64,000 nt of DNA, from NCBI RefSeq assembly GCF_964186625.1, contig NZ_OZ075108.1, forward strand, positions 2,294,001 to 2,358,000. Reading direction: 5' to 3'. A program made the translations under genes and the position numbers. The number at the start of each line of letters is the position of its first letter. Positions within the stretch are counted from its first letter, which is position 1. The DNA is from Asticcacaulis sp. MM231 (GTDB taxonomy: Bacteria > Pseudomonadota > Alphaproteobacteria > Caulobacterales > Caulobacteraceae). Positions 46,879 through 56,669 of the stretch are shown in pieces. The notes under the pieces were generated by a model. The model was not told the origin of the DNA. It did no database searches and saw only the letters and a list, made by a program, of their open reading frames with translations.

Positions 46879-47439
46879 TCAGCCTTCCAGTAGCGTATCC
46901 CAGTACAGGTAGTCTATCCAACTTTCGTGAAGATAGTTAGGGGGAAAACGCCGCCCCAGTTCCTGAAGCTGATACATTGTCGGGCGGTGTGGATTTTTTG
47001 TCGGCATCATGCGTGCTTGCTGGGGAGTTTTTCCCCCTTTACGCAAGTTGCATGGGGCACAGGCCGTGAGGATATTGGTCCAACTCGACTTGCCGCCCTG
47101 CGATACGGGCACGACATGATCGAAGGTTAGATCTTCATCAATGCCGCAGTACTGACAGGAGAACTGATCGCGCAGGAACACATTGTAGCGCGTAAAAGCC
47201 GGCGGACGGTTCTGATCGATGTAGGTCTTCAGCGACACTACGCTCGGCAGCCTCATCTTCATCGACGGCGAGTGGATTTCGATATCGTAGGTTGACACCA
47301 CATCGACCCGGCCTTCAAAAACGGCCTTCACAACCTCCTGCCACGGCTTGGTCGACAGGGGATAATAGGACAGAGGACGGAAATCGGCATTGAGCACAAG
47401 GGCGCGCCAATCCGAAGGGGGGCTTTTCAGAACCTGCAT
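46879..47439 (-). CDS. HNH endonuclease
   Basis: A 186-residue protein with an HNH domain: zinc knuckle CQYCG and CAPCN around the His in LTFDHVVPVSQGGKSSWTN. The N-terminal part (WRALVLNADFRPLSYYPLS) is shared by a family of lone HNH proteins common in alphaproteobacteria. The ATG at 47439 was preferred over one at 47466 because AGGAGA stands eight bases before it. No restriction-modification partner is close, so it is probably not a restriction enzyme of a pair. Confidence 0.83.
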   Translation of the reverse strand: MQVLKSPPSDWRALVLNADFRPLSYYPLSTKPWQEVVKAVFEGRVDVVSTYDIEIHSPSMKMRLPSVVSLKTYIDQNRPPAFTRYNVFLRDQFSCQYCGIDEDLTFDHVVPVSQGGKSSWTNILTACAPCNLRKGGKTPQQARMMPTKNPHRPTMYQLQELGRRFPPNYLHESWIDYLYWDTLLEG

Positions 47440-47620
47440 GACGATCTCCTGCTCAGGAGACAGCACGAAGGGCGAAGCACTCTACAGGTATCAAAATGTT
47501 TGAAGACGTATCCTCCTTATGACAAGCAGGTAGCGACTGTGGATAGTTTGGGCCCGATTCCACAGAAAAGAAACTGGTATTTTTTATGAATTTTTTGCGG
47601 CGCTTCATTATGATGCCCCT

Positions 47621-48412
47621 ATGTTGACACGCTTCGCGCCCTCCCCCACCGGATACCTGCATCTTGGTCATGCCTATAGCGCCCTGACCGCTTTCGATAT
47701 GGCGCTGGCTAAGGGCGGCGGCTTTATCCTGCGTATCGAGGATATCGACCATACGCGCTGCCGTCCGCCCTATGAATGGGCGATCTATGAGGATCTGGCT
47801 TGGCTGGGATTGGAATGGCCGACACCGGTCTTACGTCAAAGTGAACACCTGCCGGATTATGCCGTGGCGCTCGAACGCCTGCGATCCATGGGCGTGCTCT
47901 ATGCCGACCACAAGACCCGCAAGGGCGAGGCCGAAGCGGCTCTGAGCGCGCCACAAGGCGAGAGCGTGACCAATAGCGCCGATGCCAATCCGGCCTGGCG
48001 GTTATCGCTTGAGGCGGCGCGGGACGTGCTGGGCAGCCGTTACGATACCCTGAGTTTTATGGAAAAGGGCGAGGTGCGGAAAACCGATCCGGCGATTAAT
48101 GGCGATGTCATTCTCGGCCGCAAGGATATCGGCGTCGCCTACCATCTGTGCGTGGTCATCGACGATGCACGTCAGGGCATCAGCCATGTCGTGCGCGGTC
48201 ACGATCTCTATGATGCCACCCACACGCAGGTGCTGTTGCAGGCCCTGCTCGACCTGCCGACACCGGCTTATCACCATCATGCCCTGCTGCTCGATGCCGA
48301 GGGGCGCCGCCTCGCCAAACGCAAGGGTTCAAAGTCTCTGCGCGATTATCGAGAAGAAGGCCTGAGCCCGTCTGATATTAAGGCCAGACTGGCGGCAATG
48401 GCAAAGGGCTAA
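47621..48412 (+). CDS. gluQ: Glutamyl-Q tRNA(Asp) synthetase
   Basis: A 263-residue paralogue of the glutamyl-tRNA synthetase catalytic domain that lacks the anticodon-binding part. It charges glutamate onto queuosine of tRNA-Asp. HIGH-type motif is TRFAPSPTGYLHLGHA, then LRIEDIDHTRC and GHDLYDATHTQ, and the KMSKS-like motif is LAKRKGSKSL. The short length separates it from GltX. The Cys zinc site of some GluQ proteins is not evident. Confidence 0.92.
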   Translation: MLTRFAPSPTGYLHLGHAYSALTAFDMALAKGGGFILRIEDIDHTRCRPPYEWAIYEDLAWLGLEWPTPVLRQSEHLPDYAVALERLRSMGVLYADHKTRKGEAEAALSAPQGESVTNSADANPAWRLSLEAARDVLGSRYDTLSFMEKGEVRKTDPAINGDVILGRKDIGVAYHLCVVIDDARQGISHVVRGHDLYDATHTQVLLQALLDLPTPAYHHHALLLDAEGRRLAKRKGSKSLRDYREEGLSPSDIKARLAAMAKG

Positions 48413-48422
48413 GCGAGATTAC

Positions 48423-48460
48423 AAAAAAGCGCAGACCGCGTGACGCCGCCTGCGCTTTTC
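48423..48460. terminator. Bidirectional terminator between gluQ and cspA
   Basis: Stem AGCGCAG / CTGCGCT with a GC-rich 15-base loop, flanked by six A on the left and four T on the right, so it can stop transcription from both convergent genes. Confidence 0.75.
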
Positions 48461-48483
48461 TATCTCAGATATAGATGGGTCTC

Positions 48484-48687
48484 TTACAGAAGCTGGATAT
48501 CGACCGCGGCGGTCTTGCCACGTTCGCTTTGCAGTTCGTAGGAAACCTTCTGGCCATCGGCGAGGCCTTGCAGGCCTGCGCGCTGAACCGCCGAGATATG
48601 AACGAAGACGTCGTTGCCGCCTTCTGCGGGCTGGATGAAACCAAAGCCCTTTGTGGTGTTAAACCATTTTACCGTACCTTCGGCCAT
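48484..48687 (-). CDS. cspA: Cold-shock domain protein
   Basis: A 67-residue OB-fold RNA/ssDNA-binding protein. RNP1 KGFGFI and RNP2 VFVHIS are present (GTVKWFNTTKGFGFIQP, cited in part). ATG at 48687 was chosen because AAGGAG lies six bases upstream and MAEGTVKWF is the usual start. It acts as an RNA chaperone; whether it responds to cold is not shown. Confidence 0.95.
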   Translation of the reverse strand: MAEGTVKWFNTTKGFGFIQPAEGGNDVFVHISAVQRAGLQGLADGQKVSYELQSERGKTAAVDIQLL

Positions 48688-49058
48688 GTCGCTCTCCTTG
48701 GATCTCGAAGCTGTTACGAGGCGTGAGGCTTTCACCCCTCACAAGACAATCGTGTAGCTCGGTAGCAGCGGGCGAGATTCAAAGGACCGGCGCGAAGCCG
48801 AAACCCTTAAAATCCCTTAAGCATAGGCAGCAAGACTAACGGATTGTGCCGATATTAAGACGCAGGTTTTTGAGATGGTCAAACAAAAATGCACCTGATT
48901 TGGCGCAAATCTCTCGCGCATTTTACCGACGATCTTGCCAAAATGTCCCACTTTTGGGCCTCTTGCGGGATTTCTGCCCGTCAGACGCCTGAAATTGAGC
49001 GTTTTGACGAGGGTTGAATAGTGCTAAACTCAAGTCCTGCACTTCCCTTTGAGGCCTT
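48688..49058. other. Intergenic region between cspA and the lipase-fold gene
   Basis: About 370 bp with no credible gene. It must contain the cspA leader and promoter on the minus strand and the promoter of the plus-strand hydrolase-like gene. I see no clear hairpin or motif. Confidence 0.5.
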
Positions 49059-50190
49059 ATGCCCACCTTTGCGAACACCTGGAACACGTCCGGACTGAAC
49101 ACCTGGCTGCTGAAAAAAGCGCTTAGCCTGCCCGCGCCGGTGTTACGCGGCCTTTCAGGCGGTGGCGTCGTTTATAGCCAGGGTCGCACGCTTGATCCGC
49201 AGATCCAGTTTTTGTGGCGCAGCCTGTTCACCCCGCCGTCTGGACGCACAGGCCTCAGCCTCACCAACCGCAGTCTGGAGAGTGCACGTCAGGCCTGGCA
49301 GGACGCTGCCAGCCTTTTCGGTCTGCCCGATAATCTCCGGGTCAGGTACGAACAGATCGGCGCCGACGCGGCGGGCCCAACCTTTGGCGGCGTAGCGCCG
49401 ATCAGCGGACTGCTGATCCGCCCCGCGCGTATTTCCGAGGATGCGCCCTTACTGGTCTTTTTCCACCAGGGCGGCGGTGTGCTTGGCGGCCATGGTCTCA
49501 GCAAGGCCTTCTGCGCCCTGCTCGCTCAGGAGGCGCGCTGCCCGATTTTTCTGCCGGATTATCGCCTGGCTCCCGCCAGCCGCTTTCCCGCCGCGCTCGA
49601 TGATGCCCGAATAGCGTTCGAGTGGGCGCAAAGCAACGCTTTCCGGTTGGGCGCCAAGTCCGGTCGCGTGGCGGTCGGCGGCGCATTGATGGGCGCCAAT
49701 CTGGCCCTGCGGCTATCGCTCGACCTGCGCCGCGATTTCAAGCCCATGCCCGCCGGTCAACTGTTGATTACGCCGCTGGTCGATCTTTCCGATACCCAGA
49801 TCAAGACAGGTGCCTCGTTAGGCATGTGGCCGCTCACCACGGGCGATCTTGATACCATGATCAGCCACTATGCCGGCGCCGGCACCAACCTCGACGATCC
49901 GCGCATTTCGCCGGCGCTGGAGCCCCTGATCAATGGCCAGCCGAAGACCTTCGTCGTCTCGGCCGGGCTTGATCCCTTGGCGGCGCAGGGCGAGGTTCTG
50001 GTCAAGCGCCTGAGTGCCGCGCGCACCCAGAACTCTCTATCGAAGATACGACACCCTGCCGCTGGGTTTCGACCTGTTCGCCGCCGTGGTCGATGAGGTG
50101 CGCGCCGCCACGCTCGATATGGCTGAAAACTGGGTCGATCTGTTACGATCCGGCACAACAGAAGCCGACGCCGAACAGGCCGTGGCGTAA
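49059..50190 (+). CDS. Alpha/beta-hydrolase (hormone-sensitive lipase type), probably catalytically dead, apparent frameshift
   Basis: 376 residues once one A is removed from GAACTC at 50030-50035, giving TQTLYRRYDTLPLGFDLF. The oxyanion-hole motif is present as FFHQGGGVLGG, and the usual Asp block is GLDPLAAQ. The nucleophile elbow, however, reads VAVGGALMGANLA where the family has GDSAGG, so the catalytic Ser is replaced by Leu. The His position reads LPLGF in place of the usual HGF. It may be a binding or regulatory protein. It is coupled to the DUF1285 gene (TAATG). Confidence 0.75.
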
Positions 50191-50717
50191 TGGACCTGAC
50201 GCGCCTCTATGCCGATGCGCAGGCCCAAGGACCATTGCCACCGGTCGAGCGCTGGCATCCGCCCTTTTGCGGCGATATAGATATGCATATCGCCTCTGAT
50301 GGCACGTGGTTCTACAACGGCACCCCCATTGAGCGGCCCGCCATGGTGCAGTTGTTCGCCCGCATTCTGCGTAAAGAAGAGGACGCCTATTTTCTGGTCA
50401 CGCCAGTCGAGAAGGTCGGCATCACCGTGGAGGATGTGCCTTTTATCGCCGTGGAGATGACCGCCAGCGATGGTGCCCTCACCTTTCGCACGAGTGTTGG
50501 CGATGTAGTGACGGCGGGTGCAGACCATCCCTTGCGTTTTGAAAATGGCGAGGATGGCTTCAGGCCCTATATCGAGGTGCGTCATGGCCTTGAAGCCCGC
50601 ATGAGTTGCGGGCTGGCGCAGGATATCGCTGCCCTGGGCATGGTGGTTGACGGCTGGTTTGGCGTCAGATCGTCCGGCGTTTTTTACGCCATAGCCCTTG
50701 AGGATAAGGTCTTTTAG
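50190..50717 (+). CDS. DUF1285 domain protein
   Basis: A 175-residue protein matching the DUF1285 family (PPVERWHPPFCGDIDMHIASDGTW cited in part; NGTPIERPAMVQLFARILRKEED cited in part; YFLVTPVEKVGI). The family is widespread in proteobacteria and its function is not known. Its start overlaps the stop of the lipase-fold gene, so the two are co-translated, a pairing worth noting since that neighbour has lost its catalytic residues. Confidence 0.8.
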   Translation: MDLTRLYADAQAQGPLPPVERWHPPFCGDIDMHIASDGTWFYNGTPIERPAMVQLFARILRKEEDAYFLVTPVEKVGITVEDVPFIAVEMTASDGALTFRTSVGDVVTAGADHPLRFENGEDGFRPYIEVRHGLEARMSCGLAQDIAALGMVVDGWFGVRSSGVFYAIALEDKVF

Positions 50718-50810
50718 AAAGATGAACAAACTTAACCACAATGTTCATGCCGGGTTCAGGTGACAAAGCTTAGTGTGAGCTCAATGGGGCAACACACAAA
50801 GGAGATCGCC

Positions 50811-51239
50811 ATGAAACGCCTTCTTACATCCACGGCCTTAGCTGTCCTCGCCGGTACACTTGCTTTCGGCGGCGCCGCCTCGGCCGAACCACGCCACGAC
50901 CACGACCGGTATGAACGCGGCTATGACCGCCATGATCGCGGCGACCGATACGATCGTTATGACCGTCACGATCGATATGACCGTTACGACCGGTATGAAC
51001 GCCGCGACGACCGCCGCGACTACAATCGCGGTTACCGCTCCGGCTGGCGCGACCGTTCCGACTGGCGCCGCGGCGGCTACGTGTCATACCATGACTGGAA
51101 TCGCGGTTATTACGTAGACTATCGCCATCACCACCTTCGCCAGCCGCCACGCGGTTACGAATGGCGCCGGGTTGATGACAACTATGTCCTGGCCGCTGTG
51201 GCCGGCGGCCTGATTGCTTCGATCATCTTGTCCAACTAA
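50811..51239 (+). CDS. RcnB-like periplasmic protein with Asp-Arg-Tyr repeats
   Basis: A 142-residue exported protein. It has a signal peptide ([15 protein letters not shown] to AASA), a low-complexity stretch of DRYDR/DRHDR units at about 27-75, and the RcnB-type C-terminus with [24 protein letters not shown], cited in part. RcnB proteins affect Ni/Co homeostasis, but this group is broad. ATG 50811 follows AAGGAG by seven bases. The acidic/basic repeat could bind metal or polyanions; that is speculation. Confidence 0.75.
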   Translation: MKRLLTSTALAVLAGTLAFGGAASAEPRHDHDRYERGYDRHDRGDRYDRYDRHDRYDRYDRYERRDDRRDYNRGYRSGWRDRSDWRRGGYVSYHDWNRGYYVDYRHHHLRQPPRGYEWRRVDDNYVLAAVAGGLIASIILSN

Positions 51240-51243
51240 ACTG

Positions 51244-51271
51244 AAAAGGCGCTTCAAACGAAGCGCCTTTT
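51244..51271. terminator. Bidirectional terminator between RcnB-like gene and dxs
   Basis: Perfect stem AAAAGGCGCTTC / GAAGCGCCTTTT with loop AAAC. The flanking A and T runs allow function on both strands, serving the two convergent genes. Confidence 0.85.
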
Positions 51272-51272
51272 C

Positions 51273-53189
51273 TTAAACTTTCAAAGCTTTCAGGCTCTGA
51301 ACGTCTTCGAGCCCCAGAGCTTTAAGCGCTGTCAGCGTAATGCCCGCGGCATCCAGTCCTGCCTGCGCATACTGGTTGGCCTGCGAATCCTGATCCTGAT
51401 AGATGTCCGGCAGGGTCAGGGTGCGGATCTTGAGACCGGCGTCAAGCGCGCCCTCGCCCGCCAGATAGTGCAGAACGAATGCGCCGAAACCGCCGACAGC
51501 GCCTTCTTCGACCGTGATCAGACATTCGTGGTGACGCGCCAGTTGCAGCACCAGATCCTTGTCTAGCGGCTTGGCGAAACGGGCATCCGCCACGGTGGTC
51601 GAGAGACCGCGCGCCGCCAGCATGTCCGCTGCCTTGAGCGCATCGCCGAGGCGCGTGCCCAGCGACAGGATGGCGACCTTTGAGCCTTCGCGTAAGATTC
51701 GGCCCTTGCCGATGACCAAAGGTGACGCCATTTCCGGGATGGTGATGCCAGTCGCCTCGCCGCGCGGATAGCGGAAGGCGGAGGGGCCGTCGTCATAGGC
51801 CGTGGCTGTGGCGATCATCGCCGCCAGTTCGGCCTCATCGGCCGCCGCCATGATCATCATGTTCGGCAAGGCGCCGAGATAACCGATATCGAAGGTGCCT
51901 GCGTGGGTAGCACCATCAGCCCCAACCAGACCGGCGCGATCGATAGCGAAGCGCACCGGCAGGTTCTGCAAGGTGACATCGTGCGCCACCTGATCATACC
52001 CGCGCTGCAGGAAGGTCGAATAGAGGGCGCAGAACGGCTTCATGCCGTCCGCCGCCAGACCGGCCGCGAAGGTGACGGCGTGCTGTTCGGCGATCCCGAC
52101 ATCATAGGTGCGCGCCGGGAAAACCTCGGCGAAACGGTCAAGCCCCGTGCCCGATGGCATGGCGGCGGTGATGGCGACGATCTTCGGATCGATACGCGCC
52201 TGCTTGATCAGCTCGGAGGCGAAGACATCGGTATAGCTCGGCGCGTTGGCTTTCGGTTTGGCCTGCTCGCCGGTAATGACATCGAACTTGGCGACGCCAT
52301 GATACTTGTCAGGCGAGGTTTCGGCCGGGCCATACCCCTTGCCCTTTTGCGTCACCACATGGACCAGCACCGGGCGGTCGTTGATGTCCTTGACGCGCTT
52401 CAAAACGGTCAGGAGGTGCTCCATATTGTGACCGTCGATCGGGCCCACATAGTAGAAGCCAAGTTCCTCAAAGAAGGTGCCGCCGGTCACCCAAGTGCGC
52501 GACAGTTCTTCGGACTTACGCACCATCTCGAATAACGGACGTGGGAGGCGTTCAGCCACCGACTTGCCCCAGCGGCGTAAAGATTGATAGGCTCCGCCGG
52601 ACACCAGATTGGCCAGATAGGCGCTCATACCGCCCACCGGCGGGGCGATCGACATGTCGTTGTCGTTGAGGATGACGGTTAAATTCTTGGTCGTCTCAGC
52701 GGCGTTGTTCATCGCCTCGTAGGCCATACCGGCGCTCATCGAACCGTCGCCGATCACCGCGATGACCTTGTTGCTTTCGCCCTTCTGGTCACGCGCCGCG
52801 CAGAAGCCGAGTGCCGCCGAAATGGAGGTGGCGGCATGGGCCGCGCCGAAGGGGTCGTAGACGCTTTCAGAACGCTTGGTAAAGCCGGACAGCCCGCCGC
52901 CCTGGCGCAGGGTGCGGATGCGGTCACGGCGGCCGGTCAGGATCTTGTGCGGATAGCACTGATGTCCGACATCCCAGATCAGGATATCTTTAGGCGTATC
53001 GAACACATGGTGGATAGCCACGGTCAGTTCGACCACGCCCAGCGCCGAACCGAGATGGCCACCGATCTTTGATACCACGTCGATGGTCTCGGCGCGGACT
53101 TCCTCGGCCAGCAGCTTGACCTGCGGCACCGACAGATCCCGGATGGCTTCGGGCTGTTCGAGAGTATCGAGAATGGGGGTCTCAGGCAT
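51273..53189 (-). CDS. dxs: 1-deoxy-D-xylulose-5-phosphate synthase
   Basis: Thiamine-diphosphate enzyme joining pyruvate and glyceraldehyde 3-phosphate, the entry step of the MEP isoprenoid pathway. The 638-residue protein has [28 protein letters not shown] (diphosphate/Mg site), [10 protein letters not shown], the catalytic Glu in [15 protein letters not shown], and RYPRGEATG. Length is standard. It follows ispA in the same direction, a usual arrangement in this group. Confidence 0.96.
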   Translation of the reverse strand: MPETPILDTLEQPEAIRDLSVPQVKLLAEEVRAETIDVVSKIGGHLGSALGVVELTVAIHHVFDTPKDILIWDVGHQCYPHKILTGRRDRIRTLRQGGGLSGFTKRSESVYDPFGAAHAATSISAALGFCAARDQKGESNKVIAVIGDGSMSAGMAYEAMNNAAETTKNLTVILNDNDMSIAPPVGGMSAYLANLVSGGAYQSLRRWGKSVAERLPRPLFEMVRKSEELSRTWVTGGTFFEELGFYYVGPIDGHNMEHLLTVLKRVKDINDRPVLVHVVTQKGKGYGPAETSPDKYHGVAKFDVITGEQAKPKANAPSYTDVFASELIKQARIDPKIVAITAAMPSGTGLDRFAEVFPARTYDVGIAEQHAVTFAAGLAADGMKPFCALYSTFLQRGYDQVAHDVTLQNLPVRFAIDRAGLVGADGATHAGTFDIGYLGALPNMMIMAAADEAELAAMIATATAYDDGPSAFRYPRGEATGITIPEMASPLVIGKGRILREGSKVAILSLGTRLGDALKAADMLAARGLSTTVADARFAKPLDKDLVLQLARHHECLITVEEGAVGGFGAFVLHYLAGEGALDAGLKIRTLTLPDIYQDQDSQANQYAQAGLDAAGITLTALKALGLEDVQSLKALKV

Positions 53190-53230
53190 TCAAACGCAAC
53201 CCGTTGCTGGCGTAACAGTAGACATGAAAC

Positions 53231-54094
53231 TCAGTTGCGCCGATTAAGAACGAAGTCAACACTATCGCGCAAGTATCGTGCGTTTGCGCCGAAAATATCC
53301 AGGCGTGACTTGGCCTGTTCCGCCAAGATCTGTACGCGGGCCTTCGCCTCCTCAAGCCCCAGCAGGGTGACAAAGTTGGTCTTGCCCTTGGCCGCATCCT
53401 TGCCGCCCGAAGCCTTGCCGAGCAGATCGGGATCGCCTTCGACATCAAGCACATCATCGGCGATCTGGTAGGCCAGACCCAGGTCCTGCGCAAAATGCAT
53501 GATGGCCATGCCGTCCTTTTCAGGCGCATCGGCGATAATCAGCGGAATCTGGAAGGCATAGACGATAAGCGCGCCGGTTTTCAGCCGCTGCATCCGCGCC
53601 ACGCCGCCGAGATCGTCGGATACGCCGATCAGGTCGATCATCTGGCCACCAGCCATGCCTTGCGCACCGGAAGCCACGGCCAGCATGCGGATGAGTTCGA
53701 CGCGCACCTGCGCATCTTCGTGAGTATCTTCGTGCGAAAGGATTTCAAACGCGACGCTTTGCAGGGCATCACCGGCCAGAACGGCGGTGGCTTCATCATA
53801 GGCGCGGTGGACGGTCAGTTGGCCGCGGCGGATATCGTCATCATCCATGCACGGCAGATCGTCATGGATCAAAGAATAGGCGTGGATACATTCGAGCGCG
53901 CAGGCCGCGCGCAGTACGGAGTTCTCGTCAGCATCGAACAGGCGGGCCGCTTCCAGCGCGAAAAACGGCCGCAGGCGCTTGCCTGGCCCCAGCGCGGCAT
54001 AGCGCATGGCTTCGGTCAGGCGCGTTTCCGGCCCCTCCCCGCGCGGCAAAAGCTGATCGAGCGCCATCGTCACCAGATCGGCCGTTTCCGCCAT
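53231..54094 (-). CDS. ispA: Polyprenyl (farnesyl/geranylgeranyl) diphosphate synthase
   Basis: Trans-prenyltransferase that extends isoprenoid diphosphates made from the DXP pathway. Two Asp-rich motifs are visible: [13 protein letters not shown] and [13 protein letters not shown], along with GPGKRLRP and the GQMIDLIG block. ATG 54094 gives 287 residues and starts at [12 protein letters not shown] at 54190 in the same frame would add 32 residues without family similarity. Chain length of the product cannot be told with certainty. Confidence 0.93.
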   Translation of the reverse strand: MAETADLVTMALDQLLPRGEGPETRLTEAMRYAALGPGKRLRPFFALEAARLFDADENSVLRAACALECIHAYSLIHDDLPCMDDDDIRRGQLTVHRAYDEATAVLAGDALQSVAFEILSHEDTHEDAQVRVELIRMLAVASGAQGMAGGQMIDLIGVSDDLGGVARMQRLKTGALIVYAFQIPLIIADAPEKDGMAIMHFAQDLGLAYQIADDVLDVEGDPDLLGKASGGKDAAKGKTNFVTLLGLEEAKARVQILAEQAKSRLDIFGANARYLRDSVDFVLNRRN

Positions 54095-54215
54095 GCGGAT
54101 TTGTAGCGGCGGCAGATCTGAATTGGCGGCGATGGGGGGCAAAATGGCTTGGCTCCGTAATCCATTGTTGTCATCTCCGGATTGTCTCAATCCGGCAAAG
54201 CGTGCTTAATCGACC

Positions 54216-54452
54216 TTAAGAAAAATCGGCCGGGGCCACACCTTCAACGGCGCCGGTCTTGGACAGAGAAATCTTTTCGACCTGCAGGCGCGCCGCTTCC
54301 AGGCGATCCTCGCAAAGCTTCTTAAGACGCGCACCTTCTTCGTAAAGAGCCAATGACTTTTCAAGCGGAGCCTGACCGGATTCCAGTTCGCTGACGATCT
54401 TTTCGAGTTGTTTCAGGGCCTCTTCAAAGGACAGTTCGGCTGTTTCGCTCAT
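54216..54452 (-). CDS. xseB: Exodeoxyribonuclease VII small subunit
   Basis: A 78-residue helical protein typical of XseB: LSFEEALKQLEKIVSELESG, cited in part, and LEKSLALYEEGARLKKLCE. It pairs with XseA in the nuclease that degrades single-stranded DNA. It overlaps the histidine phosphatase gene by 4 bp (ATGA) and precedes ispA. Confidence 0.93.
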   Translation of the reverse strand: MSETAELSFEEALKQLEKIVSELESGQAPLEKSLALYEEGARLKKLCEDRLEAARLQVEKISLSKTGAVEGVAPADFS

Positions 54453-55081
54453 GGCTTTTTCCTTAGTTCGTAACGGCGGCAGCCCCAGTATTTAAAGCCC
54501 TGCTCCAGGGTCTTTATATAGCCCATTTTTTTCAGTTCAATACTGATCATCAGATTGAAAAAACCGTGCGCCAGAACCAATACGTCGCCGCCTTCGCTGG
54601 CTTTTTCATAGAGGAATTGGGCCATCTTGCGGGCGCGTATCTTGGCTGGTTCGCGGCCTTCTGTATCGCCGTGGATATTGAGATACCACCAGCACACCCG
54701 CGCCCAGAACCCCCATGAGTAAGAGTTGGGCGTCAGCTTGATAAAGGACGGCAGATGCGGTGGCGGCAGCGGCGCTTCGATCAGTTCCGGCAGCGAGGTG
54801 AAAGCGCGGTCGCCGCAGATGGCCTGAGCGGTCTCAATCGAGCGTCTCAGGGTCGAGGAATAGATATAGCGGGCGTCGCGGGCATAGTCGTGCAGCAAAG
54901 CCGGCGGTGTCTGGCCTTCGAGCAGGCCGGCCTCATCGTACTTCTTCCACCATTCGACATAGCCGCGCCAATCCAGCTTGACGCGACGCGACAACGCCGG
55001 TTCGCCATGGCGCACAAGGGTGATCGCTCCCGGCCTGACCGTGGATGCTTTAGCTTGCTCGATGTGATGTGCGTCGTGCAA
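54449..55081 (-). CDS. Histidine phosphatase (phosphoglycerate-mutase-like)
   Basis: A 210-residue member of the histidine phosphatase superfamily: catalytic RHG motif in TLVRHGEPAL, an Arg in SSTLRRSIETA, and the second His in LVLAHGFFNLM. The unusual insert WARVCWWYLNIHGDTEG has several Trp residues. The substrate is unknown. It heads the run to xseB, ispA and dxs. Confidence 0.82.
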   Translation of the reverse strand: MHDAHHIEQAKASTVRPGAITLVRHGEPALSRRVKLDWRGYVEWWKKYDEAGLLEGQTPPALLHDYARDARYIYSSTLRRSIETAQAICGDRAFTSLPELIEAPLPPPHLPSFIKLTPNSYSWGFWARVCWWYLNIHGDTEGREPAKIRARKMAQFLYEKASEGGDVLVLAHGFFNLMISIELKKMGYIKTLEQGFKYWGCRRYELRKKP

Positions 55082-55235
55082 CGAACCCCCAAACCGGCGA
55101 AAACGCGAAACGCGGATTCGCCGTTGGCCATTTAACAGAGGCCGTTGGTAACGTCCTTACAGGAGGCGGGCAAGGCATTTTTTGCTCAGAGGCTGCAGGG
55201 CTTGCGCAAAAGTGCGCGGCGGGCGCTTGCCCTTG

Positions 55236-55254
55236 CCGAGGCGAAATGCCTCGG
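55236..55254. other. Strong hairpin downstream of cfa
   Basis: Perfect inverted repeat CCGAGGC-GAAAT-GCCTCGG 17 bp after the cfa stop. No T-run follows on either strand, so it may be a weak or Rho-assisted terminator or an mRNA 3' stem. Confidence 0.5.
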
Positions 55255-55270
55255 AGATATGAGCTATGAC

Positions 55271-56491
55271 CTAATCCGCGCGTTGTAGTTCCAAGTGCAC
55301 CACATTGGTGCGCTGGGCGCGGAAGCCGGCCTCGCAATAGGCCAGATAGAACAGCCACAGCTTGCGGAAGTGCGCGTCAAACCCCTGAATTCGCCCCTCC
55401 TTCCACGCCTCCTCGAAACGCTGGCCCCATTGTTTCAGGGTTTCGGCATAATCCAGTCCGAACTTGAAGGAGGAAATCGCCTTGAGGCCAGCATTTTGCG
55501 TCTGCTCCAGCAACTTTTGCGCCGAAGGGAGCATGCCGCCGGGGAAAACGTATTTCTGGATGAAATCGGCGCGTGACTTGTAATCCTCGAACATATCGTC
55601 GGCGATGGTAATGATCTGCAAACCGGCCTTACCGCCTTTTTTAAGCACCTCATGCAGTTTGTTGAAATAGGTGCCCCAGTAGCTTTCACCGACCGCCTCG
55701 AACATCTCGATCGACACCACCGCGTCATACTTGCCAGTGATATCGCGGTAATCCATCATCACGATCTCGACCTTATCGGACAGGCCAAGGCGCTTCATGC
55801 GCTCAACGGCGAAATCGTGTTGGGCCTGAGAGATGGTGACGCCGGTCACGCGGGCGCCGATCACCTCGGCGGCATATTGCGCGAAACCGCCCCAGCCGCA
55901 GCCGATTTCCAGCACGTGCTGACCAGCTTTGAGATCGACCATCTCGGCCAGCTTGGCATATTTTGCGGTCTGGGCGGCGCTGAGATCCTTGTGGTCCTTG
56001 GAGAAAAGCGCCGACGAATAGGTCATGGTCTGATCGAGCCACTGATCATAGAAGCTGTTGCCCAGGTCATAGTGCTCGAAGATGTTGCGCTTCGAGCCTT
56101 GCCTGGTGTTCTTGCGGAAATGATGGAGCAGATTGTTGATCGTCTGCGTGATGATGTTACCGGTAAAAAGCTGGCCAAGCTTTTCCGAATTCAGGCTAAG
56201 CACCGTCAGGAGCGTGGCGAGGTCCGGGCTGTCCCACTCCCCCTCCTTGTAGCCATCGCAAAAGCCGATATCGCCGGAATTCAGCACCCGCTTCATGAAG
56301 TTGAAGTCCTTGACCAGCAAGGTGGCGGCCGGTCCCGGCTGCTTGCCGGTCAGAGTCATCTGACGCCCACCAGGGAAGACCACCGCCATCGTGCCATACT
56401 CCCAGACCTTTTGCAGCGTCTCTACGCCCTTGCGCACGGCAAACGGCTGATCCTTCAGGTCGTAGGCAGCAACGGCGGTTTGGGTGGTCAT
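55271..56491 (-). CDS. cfa: Cyclopropane-fatty-acyl-phospholipid synthase
   Basis: SAM-dependent enzyme that adds a methylene to double bonds of membrane lipid acyl chains. The 406-residue protein has the CFA/mycolic synthase motifs FEHYDLGNSFYDQWLD, YSSALF, the SAM-binding VLEIGCGWGGFAQYAA, SIEMFEAVGE and QKYVFPGGMLP. Start ATG 56491 (MTTQTAV). A longer reading frame upstream lacks family similarity. Confidence 0.92.
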   Translation of the reverse strand: MTTQTAVAAYDLKDQPFAVRKGVETLQKVWEYGTMAVVFPGGRQMTLTGKQPGPAATLLVKDFNFMKRVLNSGDIGFCDGYKEGEWDSPDLATLLTVLSLNSEKLGQLFTGNIITQTINNLLHHFRKNTRQGSKRNIFEHYDLGNSFYDQWLDQTMTYSSALFSKDHKDLSAAQTAKYAKLAEMVDLKAGQHVLEIGCGWGGFAQYAAEVIGARVTGVTISQAQHDFAVERMKRLGLSDKVEIVMMDYRDITGKYDAVVSIEMFEAVGESYWGTYFNKLHEVLKKGGKAGLQIITIADDMFEDYKSRADFIQKYVFPGGMLPSAQKLLEQTQNAGLKAISSFKFGLDYAETLKQWGQRFEEAWKEGRIQGFDAHFRKLWLFYLAYCEAGFRAQRTNVVHLELQRAD

Positions 56492-56669
56492 GAACGGTGG
56501 CCTTTCCTCGGAATGGGTTAACGCTCTTATACGGTGCGCCCCGTCCTTCTGGATGACGACGGCGCGATACATATCCCCATATGTCATAAGATTAACAGAA
56601 AATGCGGCGGACACAAAAAGGCCCGGTGCAATGACCGGGTCTTTTCACGCAGAGTTTATATAAAACGTT

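Noticed and set aside
50881..51080. Repetitive DNA resembling a CRISPR-like array
   Set aside because: It is an in-frame codon repeat of the RcnB-like gene without spacers.
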